This document shows positions 11,346 to 16,678 of a DNA stretch of 16,678 nucleotides, in pieces (positions within the stretch are counted from its first letter, which is position 1; the number at the start of each line of letters is the position of its first letter). This DNA is from JBGUXS01 sp045118155 (GTDB lineage: Bacteria; Pseudomonadota; Alphaproteobacteria; CAAHEQ01; UBA3637): positions 1 through 16,678 of the forward strand of contig JBGUXS010000007.1 of the NCBI GenBank assembly GCA_045118155.1, read 5' to 3'. Made by a program: the position numbers and the translations under genes. The notes beneath the pieces were generated by a model, which saw only the letters and a list, made by a program, of their open reading frames with translations, was not told the origin of the DNA and ran no database searches.

Positions 11346-13946
11346 ATGGAAAAGGGAAATAACACCGCAGATGCGGCCTTGCAACTGGTCGGGGGGCTTA
11401 AAGAAATTGTTGAGGCAGATACTAAGCTAAGACTGTCTCAGAAAAAGGCATTAAATGAATTTTTAGACCGGGAAGATACGCCTGAAAAAGGGGTCTTTAA
11501 TTTGGCTACGGGGGTGGGTAAGACGCGGCTGATGGCGATGATGGCCCTGGCGCATAGGCAGGTGCAGCCGGATTCTAAAATTATTGTGGTGGTGCCGAAT
11601 AACCATTTGATTGTTCAGGAACAAGAATATTTTCAGGCCTATAAAAACCGTCAGGACAGAACACGGGCAGAGCGGGCTTTATCCCCTTTGAATATCCCCG
11701 AAATGACGATGGGGCGATATGATAAGGAAGACAAAGATACAGACAGTCAGATTATCTTTACAACTTATCATTCTTTAGAAAAATTAACTGATGCGCTAGA
11801 TACAAATCAAGTGGGGATGGTACTGTTGGATGAAGCGCATCATGTGGTGTCTGACGCACGGACGCAAGCTCTGCAACGTTTTAATAAGGCGCTATATTAC
11901 GGCTATACGGCAACCCCGTGGTATAGTGCTGAAAAAAGTGCAGTGACTGTTTTGGGCGAAGTAATTGCAACGGTTGATATTCCTGATGCCGTTAAAGAAA
12001 AAGATTTGGCCGGTTTTAAGAATGTTTTAATGGTGGCGGATACAGAGGTAGATTTAACTGGGGCCGTTAACGGCGGGGGCGATTTTAATGAAAAGAAACT
12101 TTATCAAGCCCTGGCCAAAGCTCTTGGGGGGCAAAATGCCCATTCCGACAGTGAAAATTGGGAAGAAGCCCATCGCAAGATTGCCCAATCGGTTGCCAAG
12201 TTTTACCGTGATTATGTGGATGAAGATATGGGGCCTTTAAACGGGAAAAAGTGCCTGATTAACTGTCGGTCGCAAGAAGAAGCCCGGATTCAGGCCGAAG
12301 AGCTGAATCGGCTGTTTGGACGGCAAGTGGCGAAGGTACACACGACCGATCATGATGACCCACAAACGCTGCAACGTTTTAAAGACGGGGATTTGCCCAT
12401 TGTGTGCCAGGTGGGAAAACTCAGCGAGGGGTTTGATATGCCGGCATTGGCGATGACGATTAACTATCCGACGGCCTCTCGTGTGCGGGAAGCACAAGGG
12501 GCGGCGCGGTGTATTCGGCGGGATTACGACAATCCTAATAAAATGGGTTTGGTTGTGGATATCGCCTTTAAATATCCTGATTGTGAAAGCACGATAGAGG
12601 CAATTCACAAAAACCGTCAAGTGTTATTCCAAGATGTGGTGGGGACACCCGTTTGCCTAGATCCAGATCAAGAAAAAAAGCAAAAAGAAAATGGGTTTAA
12701 TGGGGGATATATCCCCGGGGTTCCCAAGATTGATTTGGGGGATTTTAACATTGTTTCTAATATAGAACAATTGATGCATTTATCCGCCGAAGGGAAAACG
12801 GCCGAAGCTCAGCACTTTATCCCAGATATTCGGCCGGGGATGTTGACCTCTTCTGGCCTAGCAGAAAAATATGGGGTATCCCCACAGACTGTAGGACCGT
12901 ATTTAGACGAGGCCTTTAAGAACGAAGAAACGTTTATAGATGCAGATGGGGAAGAAAAAAATTTAGTGGAACGGGTAAAAACAGGGGGTCAACCCTGTCA
13001 TGCCCTGCATGAATCGCCCAAAGCCCGTGCAAAGTTTGAAGAATTACATCCAGATTTAATCATTCCCCCTATTCGGCCGGGGATGTTGACCTCTGTGGGC
13101 CTAGTAAAAGAATATAGGGTAGGCCCAGTGACTGTAAAACCGTATTTAGACGAGGCCTTTAAGAACGAAGAAACCTTTATAGATGCAGATGGGGAAGAAA
13201 AAAATTTAGTGGAATGGGTAAAAACAGGGGGTCAACCCTGTCATGCCCTGCATGAATCGCCCAAAGCCCGTGCAAAGTTTGAAGAATTGCATCCTGATTT
13301 AATCATTCCCCCTATTCGGCCGGGGATGTTGACCCCTAATGGACTGGCAAAAGAATATGGGGTCGATTCACGAACTGTAGGACCGTATTTAGACGAGGCC
13401 TTTAAGAACAAAGAAACCTTTATAGATGAAAATGGGCAAGAAAAGCATTTAGTGGAATGGGTAAAAACAGGGGCTAAAACCTGTCATGCCCTACACGAAT
13501 CGCCCAACGCCCGTAAAAAGTTTGAAGAATTGCATCCTGATTTAATCATTCCCTCTATTCGGCCGGGGATGTTGACCCCTAATGGACTGGCAAAAGAATA
13601 TGGGGTAGCCCCACGGACTGTAGGACCGTATTTAGACGAGGCCTTTAAGAACGAAGAAACGTTTATAGATGAAGATGGGGAAGAAAAAAAATTAGTGGAA
13701 TGGGTAAAAACAGGGGGTAACATCTGTCTTGCCCTGCATGAATCGCCCAAAGCCCGGTTGGCCTTTGTCAGTTTTGTTCAAAAAAACTTTCATAAAACCT
13801 TAAAACGTCGTCCCGTCAAAGATCCTGAACAACAAGCCCCTATAACCCCACCTGTGGTGGCGACTCAACCCCCGGTTCCCCCGGAAAAATTGGCCGAACA
13901 ACCTGGGGACACTTACCCCCCACAAAATGGTCAGGAACAAGGGTAA
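11346..13946 (+). CDS. SF2 helicase fused to four tandem helix-turn-helix repeats
   Basis: With the start at 11346 (866 aa) the N-terminal half is a superfamily-2, ResIII/DEAD-type helicase. Walker A ATGVGKT lies at 54-60, Walker B DEAH at 162-165, motif III TATP at 188-191, motif V GFDMP at 362-366 and motif VI QGAARCIRR at 384-392. The C-terminal half has four head-to-tail repeats of exactly 81 residues from residue 495, the last incomplete. Each starts IRPGMLT, contains a helix-turn-helix (such as GLAKEYGVDSRTVGPYL) and ends in a HESPKARAKFEELHPDLI-type helix. A Pro/Gln-rich tail follows (TPPVVATQPPVPPEK). No nuclease or methylase motif is seen, so it is not an obvious restriction subunit. 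An alternative ATG at 11334 lacks a ribosome site; 11346 has GGGA 6 nt upstream. I expect an ATP-driven nucleic-acid motor with a modular DNA- or RNA-binding arm; the biological role is unknown. It abuts the convergent gene with no gap. Confidence 0.88.
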   Translation: MEKGNNTADAALQLVGGLKEIVEADTKLRLSQKKALNEFLDREDTPEKGVFNLATGVGKTRLMAMMALAHRQVQPDSKIIVVVPNNHLIVQEQEYFQAYKNRQDRTRAERALSPLNIPEMTMGRYDKEDKDTDSQIIFTTYHSLEKLTDALDTNQVGMVLLDEAHHVVSDARTQALQRFNKALYYGYTATPWYSAEKSAVTVLGEVIATVDIPDAVKEKDLAGFKNVLMVADTEVDLTGAVNGGGDFNEKKLYQALAKALGGQNAHSDSENWEEAHRKIAQSVAKFYRDYVDEDMGPLNGKKCLINCRSQEEARIQAEELNRLFGRQVAKVHTTDHDDPQTLQRFKDGDLPIVCQVGKLSEGFDMPALAMTINYPTASRVREAQGAARCIRRDYDNPNKMGLVVDIAFKYPDCESTIEAIHKNRQVLFQDVVGTPVCLDPDQEKKQKENGFNGGYIPGVPKIDLGDFNIVSNIEQLMHLSAEGKTAEAQHFIPDIRPGMLTSSGLAEKYGVSPQTVGPYLDEAFKNEETFIDADGEEKNLVERVKTGGQPCHALHESPKARAKFEELHPDLIIPPIRPGMLTSVGLVKEYRVGPVTVKPYLDEAFKNEETFIDADGEEKNLVEWVKTGGQPCHALHESPKARAKFEELHPDLIIPPIRPGMLTPNGLAKEYGVDSRTVGPYLDEAFKNKETFIDENGQEKHLVEWVKTGAKTCHALHESPNARKKFEELHPDLIIPSIRPGMLTPNGLAKEYGVAPRTVGPYLDEAFKNEETFIDEDGEEKKLVEWVKTGGNICLALHESPKARLAFVSFVQKNFHKTLKRRPVKDPEQQAPITPPVVATQPPVPPEKLAEQPGDTYPPQNGQEQG
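12828..13757 (+). repeat. Four tandem 243-bp coding repeats (81 residues each)
   Basis: Units begin at 12828, 13071, 13314 and 13557, each with the same string ATTCGGCCGGGGATGTTGAC. The spacing is exactly 243 bp three times; unit 4 is cut after about 67 codons. Units 1 and 2 differ at nine amino acids, eight of them inside codons 9-23, and at only three silent codons. Units 3 and 4 are identical over codons 1-16 apart from none. A second variable patch lies at codons 54-58 (GQPCH, GQPCH, AKTCH, GNICL). The array is a recent or recombining amplification. Confidence 0.95.
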
Positions 13947-15131
13947 TTACAGACCCCGTAATATCTTAGACCACTTAAGCGGCGATTGGTACGGGGAAAT
14001 TTCTAGACCGTGCGGTAAGGCAGGGGTGAATAAAAACGCCTGTGTTTTCCCATTTAAAGCCGGTAAGGTGATGATTTTTAGTTGCCTGTGCGCCATCATA
14101 TCCCGGGCTTTGCCGGATAATTTTAATAAACTTTCGGCCCAAAAGGCCCCGCCGGTTTTGGATAAAAATATCACGGTATAGGGGGTGCTAGGTTTTTTTA
14201 ATCGGGCCGCGGCCTGACCCGTTAACGGGTCTAAGGTGGCATCTGTTTGGGCTAATACCCGATAATAGTGTCTATTGACGTTTAAAATAAATGTATGCCG
14301 ACCGAGGGCCAAAGGCCAAACCAAAAAGCGGGCTTCGTTTTTAAACAGGGCTAAGGGCGTAATTTTAGTGTTGGGATCATCCGTATATAAATGCACGGCC
14401 TCAATTGGTGTATCGGTAACTAGACGTAACACCCCGCGAGAACTTAAACTTTTGTTCCATGTCAAAGGGAAGGGGGCTGGAAAAATTCCTGCCTCGTACA
14501 TCATCTTGGCATAAAGGGGGGTGGGATAGGCCTTTTGATGTGCAAGGGTTAACGTTAAAGGGACTTGGGTGGTGGTACAGGTATGCCCTTGGCAAGCGGT
14601 TACCGTGACGATGGCATCTATTTTAAGATTGTCTGTTCCCGTGGGATAAATGAAAATGGGAATAAATACTGGTTCGGAAAAAAATCCCGTTGGGGAAAAG
14701 GGGGGAATAATGGTTAAGGGATGTTGGGGAACGGTGCTGGCCATCACAGATAAATGGGTCAAGTGTATTGCTTTTTGGGGAACGATTTGTACGGCCGCAT
14801 AGACCTTTGGAATGTTTTGAATGCCAGATAAATTGGATACCAATCGGGCCGAAAACAAGGGGGTTTCTATCCACGGACCATAACCATCTGTCCCGGTTAA
14901 AATGCTAGTATCTTTTGTGTCTTGTAAAAAGACCGTGAACAGATTGCGATTTCCCTTGGCCCATGAAAATTGATCTGGGGGCAAGGTAAAGGCATTTTGT
15001 AGCGCTTCGGCTACGGTCAGTTGTTGACGCCCTAACCATTTAAAAGCATCGGTGTCTTTGATAAAAGGGTGTAAGACCATTCCCCCCAAGAGTAGTGCCG
15101 TGATAACCCCTAGCTTTGTTCTTAATTTCAT
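13947..15131 (-). CDS. Periplasmic protein with a DsbD-N-like domain
   Basis: This 394-residue protein has an N-terminal hydrophobic segment (LGVITALLLGGMVL, about 7-20), so it is probably exported and anchored or cleaved. The only two cysteines form ACQGHTC (C180 and C185), followed by TTTQVPLTLTL. That matches the end of DsbD/ScsB-type N-terminal domains, whose cysteine pair passes electrons to periplasmic partners. The transmembrane electron-transfer domain and a CxxC thioredoxin domain of true DsbD are absent; residues 318-394 (YTVIFLSKTGGAFW onward) have a vaguely thioredoxin-like beginning without cysteines. It may be a stand-alone thiol carrier or a structural relative. The stop codon touches that of the convergent helicase gene. 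The start at 15131 has a weak AAGG very near the ATG. Confidence 0.65.
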   Translation of the reverse strand: MKLRTKLGVITALLLGGMVLHPFIKDTDAFKWLGRQQLTVAEALQNAFTLPPDQFSWAKGNRNLFTVFLQDTKDTSILTGTDGYGPWIETPLFSARLVSNLSGIQNIPKVYAAVQIVPQKAIHLTHLSVMASTVPQHPLTIIPPFSPTGFFSEPVFIPIFIYPTGTDNLKIDAIVTVTACQGHTCTTTQVPLTLTLAHQKAYPTPLYAKMMYEAGIFPAPFPLTWNKSLSSRGVLRLVTDTPIEAVHLYTDDPNTKITPLALFKNEARFLVWPLALGRHTFILNVNRHYYRVLAQTDATLDPLTGQAAARLKKPSTPYTVIFLSKTGGAFWAESLLKLSGKARDMMAHRQLKIITLPALNGKTQAFLFTPALPHGLEISPYQSPLKWSKILRGL

Positions 15132-15137
15132 GGCCTT

Positions 15138-15165
15138 TTTATATCACATTTTTCCCCTTTTTAAA
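15138..15165 (-). promoter_or_regulatory. Candidate near-leaderless promoter of the DsbD-N-like gene
   Basis: On the minus strand, TTTAAA (15165-15160), 16 nt and TATAAA (15143-15138) are followed by 6 nt and the ATG at 15131. The -35 is weak, but the spacing resembles the leaderless promoters of uppP and the C26-like gene. A short A/T-rich inverted repeat also lies in this gap. Confidence 0.3.
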
Positions 15166-15217
15166 AGGAAAAAGAAAGGGAAAATAAAAATAAATAAGGG
15201 GTTTTGCTAAAAAGCAC

Positions 15218-15245
15218 TTGAAAAGTTTAAAAAAATCAGTAAACT
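15218..15245 (+). promoter_or_regulatory. infC promoter
   Basis: TTGAAA (15218-15223), a 16-nt spacer and TAAACT (15240-15245) predict transcription from about 15252. The short palindrome AAACTACAGTTT (15241-15252) lies across the -10 and start region. Confidence 0.45.
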
Positions 15246-15278
15246 ACAGTTTGTTTTTACTCTTAATGAAAGGAAAAG

Positions 15279-15824
15279 ATTTTTACACGCATGCAAAATA
15301 ATGCCACTGGACATCCCGAAGATGATATCCGTATGAATGAAAAGATTACGAACGTCCAAGTTCGTTTAATTGATGAAAATGGTGAAAATGTGGGAATTAT
15401 CCCAACGCGGGAAGCGCTAGCAAGGGCGCGTGCGTGTGATCTAGACCTGGTAGAAATTGCTAAGAACGGAAATATGCCGATTTGTAAGCTGATTGATGCA
15501 GGGAAGTACAAGTATGCTCTGCAAAAAAAGAAGGCAGAAGTCAAAAAAGGACGCAAAAGTATTGAAGTTAAAGAAGTTAAATTGACCCCCGCTATTGGGT
15601 CTAATGATTACGATATTAAAATGCGTAATGTTCGGCGTTTTTTAAAAGAAGGCAATAAAGTTAAAATTACGTTGCGTTTTCGGGGGCGGGAATTGTCCTA
15701 TACAGATTTAGGAATGGCGGTTGTGGATCGGGTGAAAAACGATTTTGAAGCGGAAGCCAAAGTGGAACAAGAAGCTAAAATGGAAGGGCGGCAAATTACA
15801 ATGTTGCTGGCCCCAAAAAACTAA
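15279..15824 (+). CDS. infC: Translation initiation factor IF-3, probable ATT start
   Basis: IF-3 binds the 30S subunit, prevents premature joining with 50S and checks start-codon/initiator-tRNA pairing. The N-domain motif MNEKITNVQVRLIDENGENVG and the linker/C-domain VKEVKLTPAIGSNDYDIKMRNVRRFL are unmistakable; IFs end normally (GRQITMLLAPKN). The first ATG (15291) lies 16 nt after the only Shine-Dalgarno sequence, AAGGA (15270-15274), too far to be used well. An in-frame ATT at 15279 lies 4 nt after it, and an in-frame stop at 15267 closes the frame above. AUU initiation is the known device by which infC of E. coli and many bacteria limits its own synthesis, so I place the start at 15279 (181 aa). 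prmA follows 9 nt downstream, whereas rpmI and rplT, the usual neighbours, are absent. Confidence 0.93.
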   Translation: MFTRMQNNATGHPEDDIRMNEKITNVQVRLIDENGENVGIIPTREALARARACDLDLVEIAKNGNMPICKLIDAGKYKYALQKKKAEVKKGRKSIEVKEVKLTPAIGSNDYDIKMRNVRRFLKEGNKVKITLRFRGRELSYTDLGMAVVDRVKNDFEAEAKVEQEAKMEGRQITMLLAPKN

Positions 15825-15833
15825 GTGGACCCT

Positions 15834-16678
15834 ATGTTATACGAAGAAAACCCTAATTATGACCTGTGGGAAATCAAGGTGTATGTGCCTTTTGATGCCT
15901 TGGAAGATTTAGAAAATGCCTTTTCTACGGCCGAAGCGGTTTTAACACGCTTAATGGAAGAAGGGCCCTATAAAAATTTATGGGAATTTCAAGTTTTTGT
16001 ACGAGAGGAACCTAAGGTAGATGATTTAAAAAAAGTTGTTACAAAGGCCTGTGGGGGGGCGATCCCTGGGGGGGACCCTGTTATTACTTTTGTGCCAAAA
16101 CGTGATTGGTTAAAGGAAAATTTATTGACATTTGAACCCGTATCTGTGGGACGATATTATATCTATGGACATCATATTAAAGAAGCACCGCCCGCCAACA
16201 GGATTTCTTTGTGTTTGGATGCGGCAACGGCATTTGGGTCAGGGGAACACCAAACGACCCAAGGCTGCTTAACGGCGATTGAGGCTTTGGGGGAACGGGA
16301 TAAAAAGGTATTGGATTTAGGATGTGGTTCTGGAATTTTAGCGATGGCCTATGCTAAAACGTATCCAACACATGTGGATGCGGTGGATATGGATGAAGAA
16401 TCGGTGCGGGTGGCTAAAGAAAATGTGAAAAATAATGGGTTAAAGGCATGGGTTAAGGTTTGGCAAAGCCGTGGATTTGAAAAGGTTGATGGGATCTATG
16501 ATATTATTTTAGCCAATATTTTGGCGCGTCCTTTGGTTGAAATGGCCCCAGATATGTGGGGACATCTTGTCAAAGGGGGATATGCTGTTCTTTCGGGGTT
16601 TTTAGAATCACAACTTGATTTTGTAATTCCGGCGTATGAAAAAATGGGGTTTGAACAAGAAAAATTGATTGTCTTTGC
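15834..16678 (+). CDS. prmA: Ribosomal protein L11 methyltransferase PrmA (3' end outside window)
   Basis: Starting at the ATG 9 nt after infC, 281 codons are visible. The N-terminal L11-recognition domain (about 1-95) is followed by a SAM-dependent Rossmann methyltransferase. The PrmA signature AFGSGEHQTT lies at about 132-141, SAM motif I LDLGCGSGILAMAY at about 158-171, the acidic VDAVDMD at about 179-185, and ILANILARPL at about 221-230 corresponding to the catalytic-loop region. PrmA trimethylates ribosomal protein L11. No clear Shine-Dalgarno sequence precedes the ATG, so translation may be coupled to infC. Two runs of seven G (16053-16059 and 16068-16074) occur within 22 bp. The gene is incomplete at the window edge, by roughly 10-20 codons by family length. 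Confidence 0.93.
   Translation, partial: MLYEENPNYDLWEIKVYVPFDALEDLENAFSTAEAVLTRLMEEGPYKNLWEFQVFVREEPKVDDLKKVVTKACGGAIPGGDPVITFVPKRDWLKENLLTFEPVSVGRYYIYGHHIKEAPPANRISLCLDAATAFGSGEHQTTQGCLTAIEALGERDKKVLDLGCGSGILAMAYAKTYPTHVDAVDMDEESVRVAKENVKNNGLKAWVKVWQSRGFEKVDGIYDIILANILARPLVEMAPDMWGHLVKGGYAVLSGFLESQLDFVIPAYEKMGFEQEKLIVF

Noticed and set aside
12828..13757. CRISPR-like interpretation of the 243-bp periodic repeats
   Set aside because: The repeats are in-frame coding sequence of one protein without unique spacers.
1..16678. tRNA, rRNA, CRISPR array or insertion-sequence transposase
   Set aside because: Reading the intergenic stretches I found no cloverleaf, rRNA signature, spaced direct repeats or transposase motifs; a tRNAscan or Infernal run would settle it.

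Overview
The window looks like chromosomal DNA of an A+T-leaning Gram-negative bacterium, most likely an alphaproteobacterium. The evidence is an outer-membrane OprB-type porin, a YebC-RuvC gene pair, and Shine-Dalgarno-led housekeeping genes (ychF, infC, prmA). Palindromic interspersed repeats, an LRR-like protein of effector type and uncoupled housekeeping operons would fit a host-associated lineage such as Holosporales/Rickettsiales, but this placement is inference. Glycine GGG and proline CCC codons are frequent, so runs of 4-7 G or C occur throughout.

Layout. 1-145 (-): start of an unrecognised gene, divergent from uppP (251-1018, +). uppP converges on a 498-residue LRR-like protein with an internal duplication (1037-2533, -). 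A divergent promoter region follows, then a two-gene unit overlapping by ATGA: an N-terminally anchored class-I glutamine-amidotransferase-like (peptidase C26) protein (2656-3549) and an unusual MurC-like Mur ligase (3546-4934). Next is a CI/LexA-type self-cleaving repressor (about 4967-5596) with a dyad in its promoter. 5597-6144 is non-coding and holds two full, roughly 140-bp composite palindromic elements plus two truncated ones. Then come an OprB-like porin (6145-7272) coupled to an MprF-type membrane protein (7272-8198), ychF (8267-9367) and a bacteriohemerythrin (9376-9798). The last overlaps tail-to-tail with ruvC, which follows yebC directly (both -, 9761-11017). A non-coding stretch with two hairpins precedes the most unusual gene, an SF2 helicase fused to four 81-residue helix-turn-helix repeats (11346-13946). 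It abuts a convergent DsbD-N-like periplasmic protein (13947-15131, -). The window ends with infC, probably starting at ATT, and partial prmA.

Main points. (1) The helicase repeats are nearly identical except at the predicted recognition helix and a second short patch, a pattern expected of modular nucleic-acid recognition or diversifying selection. (2) Three genes (uppP, the C26 gene, the repressor) share one promoter geometry: -35, 16 nt, -10, 7 nt, ATG. This implies leaderless mRNAs. (3) The C26-like/Mur-ligase pair resembles the logic of MurT-GatD or of a gamma-glutamyl bond making/breaking pair, but with different families. (4) The composite palindromic elements keep their ends and spacer length while their hairpin cores vary by compensating changes.
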